Positions 6,848-14,073 of a stretch of 18,089 bases of DNA are shown here, one piece after another. The notes under the pieces are model-generated. The model did not search any database and was not told where the DNA came from. It was given only the letters and a program-made list of their open reading frames with translations. The position numbers and the translations under genes were made by a program. The first letter of the stretch is position 1; the number at the start of each line of letters is the position of its first letter. The stretch covers positions 1 through 18,089 of the forward strand of contig CAMEYZ010000018.1 of assembly GCA_945947715.1 (NCBI GenBank), in the 5' to 3' direction. This DNA is from an uncultured Clostridia bacterium. Lineage in GTDB: Bacteria; Bacillota; Clostridia; Oscillospirales; Ruminococcaceae.

Positions 6848-8323
6848 ATGCTCGATACAAACTTTGACAACAAATTCGGAAAAGAGGGTCTTACATTCGA
6901 TGATGTGCTTCTCGTGCCCGGAAAGTCGGACGTGACTCCCAATATGATCAATCTCAGAACAAGACTGGCGAAGGATATTTATCTTAATACTCCTATTATG
7001 ACATCTGCAATGGATACCGTTACAGAGTCCAAAATGGCTATCGCTATCTCCCGTGAGGGCGGTATCGGTATTATCCACAAGAATATGACCATTGAGCAGC
7101 AGTGCGACGAGGTCGATAAGGTAAAGCGCTCCGAAAACGGCGTTATCGTAAATCCCTTCTCACTCACCGCAAACAAGACCGTTGCTGATGCGGACAAGCT
7201 CATGGGCAAATATAAGATTTCCGGTGTGCCTATCGTTGATGAAAAGGGCAAGCTGGTTGGTATCCTTACAAACCGTGACCTGCGCTTCCTCACCGATTAC
7301 AGCACTCCTATCAGCGAGGTTATGACAAAGGATAACCTCATCACAGCTCCCGTAGGTACCGATCTCGATGAAGCACAGAAGATTCTTATGAAGCATAAGA
7401 TTGAGAAGCTTCCCCTTATCGACGACAACGGCACTCTTAAGGGACTTATCACTATCAAGGATATCGAAAAGGCTGTTCAGTATCCCAATTCCTCCAGAGA
7501 TAAGAGCGGCAGACTTCTCTGCGGAGCTGCTATCGGCGTGACCGCAGATGTTCTCGACAGAGCAGGTGCTCTTCGCGATGCACAGGTCGATGTGTTGGTA
7601 CTCGATTCAGCTCACGGTCACAGTGCAAACATTATGAAGTGCGTTGACATGATAAAGAATAAATATCCCGACGTTGCTCTTATCGCAGGAAATATCGCCA
7701 CTGCAGAGGCTGCTGAGGACCTTATCAAGGCAGGCGCTGACTGTATCAAGGTCGGCATCGGACCTGGCTCTATCTGTACGACTCGTGTCGTTGCAGGTAT
7801 CGGCGTTCCTCAGATAACTGCTGTTTATGACGCTGCATGCGTTGCACAGAAGTATAATATCCCCGTTATCGCAGACGGTGGTATCAAGTATTCGGGCGAT
7901 ATCGTAAAGGCTCTGGCAGCAGGCGCAAATGTTGTAATGCTGGGTTCTCTGCTTGCAGGCTGCGAGGAGGCTCCCGGTGCAACTGAAATTTATCAGGGTC
8001 GTTCCTTCAAGGTATACAGAGGCATGGGCTCGCTGGGCGCAATGGAGTGTGGCTCCAAGGACAGATACTTCCAGGAGGGCGCAAAGAAGCTCGTTCCTGA
8101 GGGCGTTGAGGGACGTGTTCCTTACAAGGGACTTGTTTCCGATACTATATTCCAGCTGGTAGGCGGTATCCGTTCAGGTATGGGATATTGCGGCTGTCAG
8201 GATATCGAAACTCTCCACGAGAAGTCTCGCTTTGTTAGAATTACAGGCGCAGGTCTTAAGGAATCTCATCCCCACGATATCTACATCACCAAGGAAGCTC
8301 CTAACTATTCTGTTCAGATATGA
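6848..8323 (+). CDS. guaB: Inosine-5'-monophosphate dehydrogenase
   Basis: A 491-residue protein with AGGAGG eight bases before the ATG. It oxidises IMP to XMP with NAD+, the first committed step of GMP synthesis. The N-terminal barrel part has LTFDDVLLVPGKSDV and MTSAMDTVTE. Two CBS domains span about 100-210 (ISGVPIVDEKGKLVGILTNRDL, then a second copy) and usually bind purine nucleotides for regulation. The catalytic loop GIGPGSICTTR contains the nucleophile C310. The IMP-phosphate site is DGGIKYSGD and the flap carries KVYRGMGSLGAM. Length and all key residues match the bacterial family. It is monocistronic, with its own promoter and terminator. Confidence 0.98.
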   Translation: MLDTNFDNKFGKEGLTFDDVLLVPGKSDVTPNMINLRTRLAKDIYLNTPIMTSAMDTVTESKMAIAISREGGIGIIHKNMTIEQQCDEVDKVKRSENGVIVNPFSLTANKTVADADKLMGKYKISGVPIVDEKGKLVGILTNRDLRFLTDYSTPISEVMTKDNLITAPVGTDLDEAQKILMKHKIEKLPLIDDNGTLKGLITIKDIEKAVQYPNSSRDKSGRLLCGAAIGVTADVLDRAGALRDAQVDVLVLDSAHGHSANIMKCVDMIKNKYPDVALIAGNIATAEAAEDLIKAGADCIKVGIGPGSICTTRVVAGIGVPQITAVYDAACVAQKYNIPVIADGGIKYSGDIVKALAAGANVVMLGSLLAGCEEAPGATEIYQGRSFKVYRGMGSLGAMECGSKDRYFQEGAKKLVPEGVEGRVPYKGLVSDTIFQLVGGIRSGMGYCGCQDIETLHEKSRFVRITGAGLKESHPHDIYITKEAPNYSVQI

Positions 8324-8345
8324 GCTTAATATAACTATAAATCAT

Positions 8346-8385
8346 CAGCCTACAGTTCATTTATTGAGCTGTAGGCTGTTTTTTT
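8346..8385 (+). terminator. Rho-independent terminator of guaB
   Basis: A 14-bp stem (8346-8359 with 8365-8378, one G-T pair) closes a TTTAT loop and is followed by seven T residues (8379-8385). Confidence 0.95.
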
Positions 8386-8445
8386 GCCGCTGTTTTCCGC
8401 AAATCACATAAATATGAAATTATTGGTCGATAATTTTTCTGATAT

Positions 8446-8467
8446 TTGTCAATATTTTTATTGACAA
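8446..8467. promoter_or_regulatory. Operator-like inverted repeat over the -35 of the lipoprotein promoter
   Basis: TTGTCAATA and TATTGACAA are perfect 9-bp inverted arms separated by TTTT. The right arm contains the -35 hexamer at 8461-8466. A second inverted repeat, AAATTAT-N6-ATAATTT, lies at 8417-8436. Position and symmetry fit a repressor or two-component site, but no cognate regulator is recognised. Confidence 0.4.
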
Positions 8468-8489
8468 TAACGTGACGATGTAGTATAAT
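8461..8489 (+). promoter_or_regulatory. Consensus promoter of the SGNH lipoprotein gene
   Basis: TTGACA (8461-8466), a 17-base spacer, TATAAT (8484-8489): a perfect housekeeping promoter, 38 bases before the ATG. Confidence 0.88.
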
Positions 8490-8527
8490 TAAATAGTCAG
8501 TAAACGAAAAATATAGGACTTGTGAAA

Positions 8528-9811
8528 ATGAGAAAGAATGTAAAAAACATTATTTTAGCAATACTTGTTTCCGCTGTTCTCTGCGGCTGCGGAAATAGCT
8601 CGGATGCTCAGACATCGACCTCTGCGACCGAATCTGATACCATTACGGCAGAAACAAAGGAAAGCTCCGATACCGAAGAGTATACCGAGCAGGAATCTGA
8701 AATTTCAGAAGAAACCTCTGAGGCTACGGAAGAGAGTGTTTCACATGAAACAATTTCGTCGCCAACTGCGGCGGCTTCCAAAACAGACGAGCTCATCTCC
8801 GAGAATAGCACTGCTCCCGCTTCGGAAACTACATCTGTGGAAACTACTGTTCAGAGCACTGCTCCTGCTGTTACAACAACAGCTGCAACAACTGCTCCGA
8901 TGCAGACTGTGCCTTCGGAAACGACCCTAAAAACTGTGGATAAGGATAAATACAAAAACGCTGAGGACGTGGTTTTCTCGGAGTATTTCTCAGACAGCCT
9001 CTTTATAGGTGACTCAATCTGCAGCGGTCTGAAAATATATGCGGGCTGCCTGAATGTGGAGAATGTGGCTGCAAGACTAAACGTATCTACATGGGGAATC
9101 AACAAATATACCTTCCAGTATAAGAACAATTCCACAGCGGAGCTTGACGCTCTCAGCATTGTAAAGCTGTATCAGCCTAAGAATATTTACATATGGATGG
9201 GCATGAATGACCTGTATGTGGTAACTGCGGATAAATACGCAGAAAACCTATGCAGCCTCGCCAAGAGTTATATCGACGCCGACCCCGACTGCAAGGTATA
9301 TGCTGTGTCTATCTCGCCTATGAGCAGCACTCATAAGTGGAACGTTGAAATGGACGGAAATAACCGCATAAACGAGTACAATAAGGCTGTAGAGAAAAAA
9401 TGCAGCGAGGTGGATTATCTGACTTATATCAATATCCATGATTCGCTGACCGACAGCTATGGCTATCTTGCTTCCGATAATAATGGCGGCGACGGAATAC
9501 ATCTTTCCGCAAGCGCTTATAAGAAGGTCCTCACGGAAATATATTATTATATGGAATATGAGCGCAATACTGTCTATGAGAAGCCTGAGGAAACAGTTAC
9601 CGAAGTCACTTCGGAAACAACTGCCGAAACGGAAGAGACAACATCGGAAATCACAACTGTTCCCGAACCGGATATGATGACCCTTCCTTCCGAAACGGAG
9701 GAAACAACAGTAACAACAGTTCCTCCTGAGGAGACTACCTCCCCAGAGACCGAAACATCAAAATCATCATCAAACATTTTCAAGCATGTCCTTGACGGAC
9801 TTGATAAGTAA
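8528..9811 (+). CDS. Surface lipoprotein with SGNH/GDSL hydrolase domain between Thr/Ser/Glu-rich linkers
   Basis: 427 residues from the ATG at 8528; a GTG at 8522 sits too close to the AGGA site. The signal sequence MRKNVKNIILAILVSAVLCGC ends in the lipobox LCGC, so C21 would be lipidated and the protein anchored outside the membrane. Residues 24-135 form a low-complexity Ser/Thr/Glu/Ala linker. The SGNH domain spans about 145-345, with block I FIGDSICSG (nucleophile S163), block III WMGMND (N227) and block V GGDGIHLS (D322, H325). A second Thr/Glu/Pro linker (353-413) precedes a short C-terminal segment, IFKHVLDGLDK. The family includes esterases that remove acyl groups from carbohydrates, lipids or wall polymers; the substrate here is unknown. 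A parS site lies within codons 70-75. Transcription starts from its own strong promoter and ends at a shared terminator. Confidence 0.88.
   Translation: MRKNVKNIILAILVSAVLCGCGNSSDAQTSTSATESDTITAETKESSDTEEYTEQESEISEETSEATEESVSHETISSPTAAASKTDELISENSTAPASETTSVETTVQSTAPAVTTTAATTAPMQTVPSETTLKTVDKDKYKNAEDVVFSEYFSDSLFIGDSICSGLKIYAGCLNVENVAARLNVSTWGINKYTFQYKNNSTAELDALSIVKLYQPKNIYIWMGMNDLYVVTADKYAENLCSLAKSYIDADPDCKVYAVSISPMSSTHKWNVEMDGNNRINEYNKAVEKKCSEVDYLTYINIHDSLTDSYGYLASDNNGGDGIHLSASAYKKVLTEIYYYMEYERNTVYEKPEETVTEVTSETTAETEETTSEITTVPEPDMMTLPSETEETTVTTVPPEETTSPETETSKSSSNIFKHVLDGLDK
8737..8752 (+). promoter_or_regulatory. parS: parS site 3 (intragenic)
   Basis: TGTTTCACATGAAACA matches the universal parS at 15 of 16 positions, the best in the window. 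It lies inside the lipoprotein gene and encodes V71-S-H-E-T75 of the N-terminal linker. Confidence 0.9.
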
Positions 9812-9812
9812 T

Positions 9813-9853
9813 AAAAAAACTTCCTGCTTTGAGCTCAAAGCAGGAAGTTTTTT
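9813..9853. terminator. Bidirectional terminator between lipoprotein gene and serS
   Basis: A perfect palindrome, 9820-9833 with 9834-9847, is flanked by an A run (9813-9819) on the left and a T run (9848-9853) on the right. It can end both the plus-strand lipoprotein transcript and the minus-strand serS transcript. Confidence 0.93.
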
Positions 9854-9864
9854 ATTATGTCATA

Positions 9865-11148
9865 TTACTTAACCTTGATAACGTCCATGCCACCCATATA
9901 AGGTCTGAGGACCTCGGGTATTCTGATAGAACCGTCCTCGTTGAGGTTGTTCTCAAGGAGTGCGATAAGCATTCTCGGAGGAGCAACAACTGTATTATTA
10001 AGAGTATGTGCGAAGTATTTGCCGTTTTCGCCGTTAACTCTTATCTTAAGGCGTCTTGCCTGAGCGTCGCCCAGATTGGAGCAGGAGCCTACCTCGAAAT
10101 ACTTCTTCTGTCTGGGAGACCAAGCCTCAACGTCGTAGCTCTTGACCTTAAGGTCAGCAAGGTCGCCGGAGCAGCACTCGATAGTTCTTACGGGAACGTC
10201 CATTGAACGGAACAGATCAACGGTATTCTTCCAGAGCTTATCAAACCACATCATGCTGTCCTCGGGCTTGCAGACAACTATCATTTCCTGCTTTTCAAAC
10301 TGATGAATTCTATAAACGCCTCTCTCTTCGATGCCGTGAGCACCCTTTTCCTTTCTGAAGCAGGGAGAATAGCTGGTCAGAGTATGAGGAAGAGTTTCCT
10401 CAGGGATTATGGTGTCGATGTACTTGCCTATCATAGAATGCTCGCTGGTGCCAATAAGATAGAGGTCCTCGCCCTCGATCTTGTACATCATTGCATCCAT
10501 TTCATCAAAGCTCATAACGCCGTCAACAACGCTGCTTCTTATCATAAAGGGAGGAACACAGTATGTAAAGCCTCTGTTTATCATAAAATCTCTTGCATAG
10601 GAGATAACAGCAGAATGAAGTCTTGCGATATCGCCCATAAGATAATAGAAGCCATTTCCTGCAACACGTCTTGCGGCATCAAGGTCGATACCGTGAAGCT
10701 TTTCCATAATATCAGTGTGATAAGGAATCTCAAAATCAGGAACGAAGGGCTCGCCGAACTTTTCAATTTCGACATTTTCGCTGTCGTCCTTGCCTATAGG
10801 AACAGAGGGGTCGATAATGTTTGGGATAGTCATCATATCCTTCTTTATCTTTTCGGAAAGCTCCTCTTCGGTCTTTTCGAGCTCAGCAAGTCTTGCAGCA
10901 TTTTCGGAGACCTGCTTCTTAACAGCCTCAGCCTCGTCCTTTTTACCCTGAGCCATAAGAGCGCCTATTTCCTTAGAAAGCTTGTTTCTGGAAGCGCGGA
11001 GATCATCGCCCTCCTGCTTAGCATTTCTGAGCTGCTTGTCAAGCTCGATGACCTCATCAACCAAAGGAAGCTTGCTGTCCTGAAATTTCTTTCTGATATT
11101 TTCCTTTACGACTTCGGGATTTTCCCTTAAAAACTTAATATCTATCAT
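9865..11148 (-). CDS. serS: Seryl-tRNA synthetase
   Basis: 427 residues from the ATG at 11148 (MIDIKFLRENPEVV, the standard SerRS N-terminus), with GGAG ten bases upstream. The longer frame to 11172 adds eight residues without family support. It charges tRNA-Ser (and tRNA-Sec where present) with serine in the cytoplasm. The N-terminal antiparallel coiled coil (about 30-105) grips the long variable arm of the tRNA. The class II core has motif 2 CFRKEKGAHGIEERGVYRIHQFEKQEM (263-289) and motif 3 near HTLNNTVVAPPRMLIALLE (381-399, R392). The serine-site region reads GTSEHSM and FEVGSCSNLGDAQARR. Several positions differ from the textbook forms TAEVPLT and TLNGSGLAVGR, so it belongs to a divergent SerRS clade, but catalytic landmarks remain. 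It has its own promoter; no T-box leader was seen. Confidence 0.96.
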   Translation of the reverse strand: MIDIKFLRENPEVVKENIRKKFQDSKLPLVDEVIELDKQLRNAKQEGDDLRASRNKLSKEIGALMAQGKKDEAEAVKKQVSENAARLAELEKTEEELSEKIKKDMMTIPNIIDPSVPIGKDDSENVEIEKFGEPFVPDFEIPYHTDIMEKLHGIDLDAARRVAGNGFYYLMGDIARLHSAVISYARDFMINRGFTYCVPPFMIRSSVVDGVMSFDEMDAMMYKIEGEDLYLIGTSEHSMIGKYIDTIIPEETLPHTLTSYSPCFRKEKGAHGIEERGVYRIHQFEKQEMIVVCKPEDSMMWFDKLWKNTVDLFRSMDVPVRTIECCSGDLADLKVKSYDVEAWSPRQKKYFEVGSCSNLGDAQARRLKIRVNGENGKYFAHTLNNTVVAPPRMLIALLENNLNEDGSIRIPEVLRPYMGGMDVIKVK

Positions 11149-11190
11149 TTTAATATCTCTCCAATCCGGCATTTCCTGCCTAACATATAT

Positions 11191-11218
11191 ATTATATCAC
11201 ATTGTCGAAAAAAATCAA
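11191..11218 (-). promoter_or_regulatory. Promoter of serS (extended -10)
   Basis: On the minus strand TTGATT (11218-11213), a 16-base spacer, then TATAAT (11196-11191) preceded by TGTGA. About 40 bases separate it from the start at 11148. Confidence 0.7.
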
Positions 11219-11247
11219 GTATGATATTAATATATATTTTTACAATG

Positions 11248-11273
11248 AAAAATGTTCCCCATGGAACATTTTT
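11248..11273. promoter_or_regulatory. parS: parS site 4 within a longer inverted repeat (possible terminator of parB)
   Basis: The parS core TGTTCCCCATGGAACA (11253-11268) matches the universal site at 12 of 16 positions. It is extended by A5 on the left and T5 on the right into a perfect 11-bp inverted repeat with a 4-base loop. In the minus-strand transcript this hairpin starts just seven bases after the parB stop and contains a terminal U run, so it may also act as a terminator. Confidence 0.75.
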
Positions 11274-11279
11274 CTGATT

Positions 11280-12146
11280 TTATAAAAGCTTGAGCAGATC
11301 AGCGATACCGTTGAGGTCGTCCTTGTCAAAGAAGTCTATTGAGATGCTGCCCTTACCGTCCTTACCGGGATTTATCTTAACCTTTCTCCCAAGACGGTCG
11401 GTGAGGCTAAGCTCTACCTCTGTATAATAATTTCTGACCTTTCTGTCAAGCTCGTCGATATCGGGAACATCTTCATCATTTCTCGTCTGATATTCCGCCG
11501 CCAGTCTCTCAATATTTCTAACGGTAAGCAGTCCATTTGCAGCTTTCTCGGCGACCTCTATCATATAATCCTCATCATCGATACCTGCCAAAGCCTTTGC
11601 ATGTCCCACAGTTATCTCATCATTTTTAAGCATATCCTGGACCTGCTCGGGAAGGTTAAGAAGTCTCACCGAGTTTGCAATAACAGAGCGTGATTTTCCC
11701 ACCATTTTTGCGAGAGCTTCCTGAGTTATGTTGTAGTTGTCGATAAGCTGTTTGTATGCTGCAGCTTCTTCGATAGGGTTCAAATCTGCTCGCTGGATAT
11801 TCTCAATAAGAGCAATTTTAGCGGTATCCTCATCGGAAAGCTCGCGGACGATAATAGGTATCTCGCTTATCCCCGCAATTTTGCAGGCTCTCCATCTGCG
11901 TTCACCGGCAACTATCTGATAGCGCTCATCCGCAATTGGACGAACAATGATAGGCTGAATAAGACCATGCTCGCTGATAGATTCAGCCAGCTTCTGAATT
12001 TCCGCCTCGTCAAATTTTTTACGAGGCTGATTTTTGTTGGGCTCGATATCGGTAAGTCTGACATGACGGATACTCTCCTTGTCATCGAGAGTATTATCGT
12101 CAAAAATAGCATCAAGACCCATTCCGAGTCCGCCTTTTTTCGCCAT
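11280..12146 (-). CDS. parB: Chromosome-partitioning protein ParB (Spo0J)
   Basis: 288 residues. ParB is a CTP-dependent DNA clamp that loads at parS, slides and spreads over neighbouring DNA, recruits SMC and stimulates ParA ATPase. The N-terminus MAKKGGLGMGLDAIF carries the conserved GLGxGLDAiF peptide that contacts ParA. The CTP-binding domain has GERRWR (81-86) and ENIQRADLNPIEEA (115-128). The parS-reading helix-turn-helix is around 140-163 (TQEALAKMVGKSRSVIANSVRLL). The C-terminal dimerisation domain ends SISIDFFDKDDLNGIADLLKLL. Length is ordinary for the family. It starts 21 bases after parA, so the two are co-transcribed. Six parS sites nearby are its expected targets. Confidence 0.96.
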   Translation of the reverse strand: MAKKGGLGMGLDAIFDDNTLDDKESIRHVRLTDIEPNKNQPRKKFDEAEIQKLAESISEHGLIQPIIVRPIADERYQIVAGERRWRACKIAGISEIPIIVRELSDEDTAKIALIENIQRADLNPIEEAAAYKQLIDNYNITQEALAKMVGKSRSVIANSVRLLNLPEQVQDMLKNDEITVGHAKALAGIDDEDYMIEVAEKAANGLLTVRNIERLAAEYQTRNDEDVPDIDELDRKVRNYYTEVELSLTDRLGRKVKINPGKDGKGSISIDFFDKDDLNGIADLLKLL

Positions 12147-12167
12147 GTTGTTTCCTGCCTTTCTTTT

Positions 12168-13022
12168 TTATTTGTCGCCCGCAGCCTTCTTACCCTTAAC
12201 AAGCTTTCCGACCTTTTCGGCAATAGTTTCCTTTTTAGCCTTTGTGGGAGTAGCTGTTATCCCATGACGGGCAAAAATTTCTATCGCAAGATTCTCGTAA
12301 GCCTCAGAGCCCTTGGAAGCCTTGTCGTAATAATAAACAGGCATACCATAGCTGGGAGCCTCTGACAGTCTTACATTTTTAGGGATAACGGTATCGAAGG
12401 TCTTTTTCGGAAAATGCTTTTTGACCTCATCTGCCACCTGATTGGTAAGATTAAGACGAGGGTCGAACATTGTAAACAGGATACCCTCAATGTCGATGCT
12501 GGAATTATATCTCTCCTTAATGCTGCGGATAAAATCCACTACCTGGCTAAGACCTTCAAGAGAATAATACTCGCACTGCATAGGGATAAGCACAGTATCG
12601 CAGGCTGCCAAAGTATTAACTGTTATAAGAGAAGTCGAAGGCGGACTGTCAATGATAATAAAATCATAATCGTCCTTCACAGAAAGAAGCTGCATTTTCA
12701 GTCTGCTTGCGCGGTTTTCCATTTCGATGAGTTCGATATCCGCACCGGTAAGATTATTATTTGAAGGCAGCACTGAAAGGTTATCAAAATCAGTTTTGAT
12801 AATGCAGTCCTGGATACGTTTTGTACCGATGATAACATCATAAATTGAGGACTCAATTTTTTTCTTTTTTACGCCGAGTCCACTGGTAGCGTTGCCCTGA
12901 GGATCCATATCGACCACAAGAACCCTTTGTCCCAGCACTCCCATAGAAGCTGCAACATTAACAACGGTAGTCGATTTTCCCACGCCGCCCTTTTTATTGG
13001 CAACAGTAATAATATCTGCCAT
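12168..13022 (-). CDS. parA: Chromosome-partitioning ATPase ParA (Soj)
   Basis: 284 residues with AGGAG six bases before the ATG. It is a MinD/ParA-type ATPase that dimerises on ATP, binds DNA nonspecifically and moves or releases ParB-parS complexes. The Soj homologue in Bacillus also controls DnaA. The deviant Walker A motif KKGGVGKST is at 10-18, with signature Lys K11 and catalytic-loop K16. Other landmarks are D40 in VVDMDPQGNATSGLG and Walker B IIIDSPPS. The canonical core ends near residue 257. About 27 extra residues follow, rich in Lys and Ala, and can form a basic amphipathic helix; Bacillus Soj is about 253 residues and lacks this tail. It is the first gene of the parA-parB operon, with its own promoter and a parS site upstream. 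Confidence 0.96.
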   Translation of the reverse strand: MADIITVANKKGGVGKSTTVVNVAASMGVLGQRVLVVDMDPQGNATSGLGVKKKKIESSIYDVIIGTKRIQDCIIKTDFDNLSVLPSNNNLTGADIELIEMENRASRLKMQLLSVKDDYDFIIIDSPPSTSLITVNTLAACDTVLIPMQCEYYSLEGLSQVVDFIRSIKERYNSSIDIEGILFTMFDPRLNLTNQVADEVKKHFPKKTFDTVIPKNVRLSEAPSYGMPVYYYDKASKGSEAYENLAIEIFARHGITATPTKAKKETIAEKVGKLVKGKKAAGDK

Positions 13023-13069
13023 TGTGATCTCCTATTCTATGTATTATTAGACAATAAGTCCATAATTTT

Positions 13070-13098
13070 ATTATAACACATAAAATATCATATTACAA
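13070..13098 (-). promoter_or_regulatory. Promoter of the parA-parB operon
   Basis: On the minus strand TTGTAA (13098-13093), a 17-base spacer, TATAAT (13075-13070). The parS site at 13122-13137 lies about 24 bases upstream of the -35, where bound ParB could affect transcription. Confidence 0.7.
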
Positions 13099-13121
13099 TG
13101 GTATTTTACATAAAATATAAA

Positions 13122-13137
13122 TGTTCCACATGAAACA
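13122..13137 (+). promoter_or_regulatory. parS: parS site 5
   Basis: TGTTCCACATGAAACA matches the universal parS at 14 of 16 positions. It sits between the noc stop and the parA promoter. Confidence 0.9.
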
Positions 13138-13148
13138 ATTCGACAAAA

Positions 13149-13979
13149 TCACTCCGACATATTTTCGGTAGGAATCTTAACGATAAATTCCACATAGCCA
13201 TCGCCCTTAATTCTTCTGCTTTCACATTCCACACCAGCGGCTTTCATTATCTCCACCGCATGATTTATCGAATTTGAGAACAAGCTCATGTGACGAAAAA
13301 GACTGCTTCGACGTTTAAGCTTTTCCTCGGACCTTGTCTTTTCAAGGAGACCCGCCACGTACTTTTCCGTCTGTTCCACATTATAACCCTTGCGATAGAT
13401 TGTCTCGATAATATTTTCCCGTATCTCCGCATTGTCAATTTTAAGTAAAGCTCTTGCATGGCGTTCGGTGAGCTTGTACTCAAAGATTTTTCTTCTTTCC
13501 GGCTCAGTTATTTTCAGCAGCCGAAGCTTATTTGCAACAGTAGACTGAGTTTTCCCAAGACGTCTTGCAGCCTCCTCCTGAGTAAGCCCATAGCTGTCGA
13601 TCATCTTGCGGATAGCCTCCGCCTCTTCAAAGCAGTTTATATCCTTGCGCTGAATATTCTCCACCAGTGCCATAACAGCGGACTCGCTCTCAGAGATATC
13701 CATAACTATGCAGGGCACAGCATCAAATCCGCAGACTATAGCTGCACGATATCTTCTTTCACCTGCGACGATTTCATAGCTGACAATGTTATCGGAATTT
13801 TTTTCACGGACGGTAAGAGGCTGAATAATACCGTTGCTTTTAATGCTTTCGGCGAGGCAGAATATATCGTCCTCATCAAAGCTTTTGCGGGGCTGATTTG
13901 GATTTGAAGTAATTCTTGCGATAGGGATGTCAATAATTTTCCCCACAATCTTTTCTCTTGTCAATAATGGAATGTTCAT
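13149..13979 (-). CDS. noc: Nucleoid occlusion protein Noc (ParB paralogue)
   Basis: 276 residues from the ATG at 13979. A TTG two codons upstream is only two bases from the AAAGGG ribosome binding site, while the ATG has the normal spacing of eight. It shares the ParB CTP-binding fold: GERRYR (73-78) and ENIQRKDINCFEEAEA (108-123). In its helix-turn-helix, LGKTQSTVANKLRLLKI, and in LTERHARALL it matches Bacillus Noc rather than ParB. It lacks the N-terminal ParA-contacting GLGxGL peptide. Noc links CTP-dependent DNA binding to the membrane and blocks Z-ring assembly over the chromosome. Gene order rsmG-noc-parA is the Bacillus order. The short N-terminus MNIPLLTREKIVGKII could be a weak amphipathic membrane helix. 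A ParB-like role at parS cannot be excluded. Confidence 0.88.
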   Translation of the reverse strand: MNIPLLTREKIVGKIIDIPIARITSNPNQPRKSFDEDDIFCLAESIKSNGIIQPLTVREKNSDNIVSYEIVAGERRYRAAIVCGFDAVPCIVMDISESESAVMALVENIQRKDINCFEEAEAIRKMIDSYGLTQEEAARRLGKTQSTVANKLRLLKITEPERRKIFEYKLTERHARALLKIDNAEIRENIIETIYRKGYNVEQTEKYVAGLLEKTRSEEKLKRRSSLFRHMSLFSNSINHAVEIMKAAGVECESRRIKGDGYVEFIVKIPTENMSE

Positions 13980-14043
13980 TTGCAATACCCTTTCTTTCTG
14001 TTGACCATTGCCTTGTCATCGGCATGATTTTTCTTTCAAGCTA

Positions 14044-14072
14044 ATATTACAATAAAATTCCGATAAAGTAAA
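14044..14072 (-). promoter_or_regulatory. Possible weak promoter of noc
   Basis: On the minus strand TTTACT (14072-14067), a 17-base spacer and TAATAT (14049-14044). Matches are modest. A promoter is expected here because a terminator separates noc from rsmG. Confidence 0.3.
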
Positions 14073-14073
14073 T

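Noticed and set aside
10303..11130. 275-codon open frame on the plus strand
   Set aside because: It is antisense to serS, has no ribosome binding site or domain, and the serS frame is unambiguous.
11149..11279. T-box leader for serS
   Set aside because: The space is too short and lacks the T-box sequence and specifier hairpin; a simple promoter explains it.
13372..13380. TGTTCCACA half-site in noc
   Set aside because: Only the left half of parS is present; the following bases show no inverted partner.
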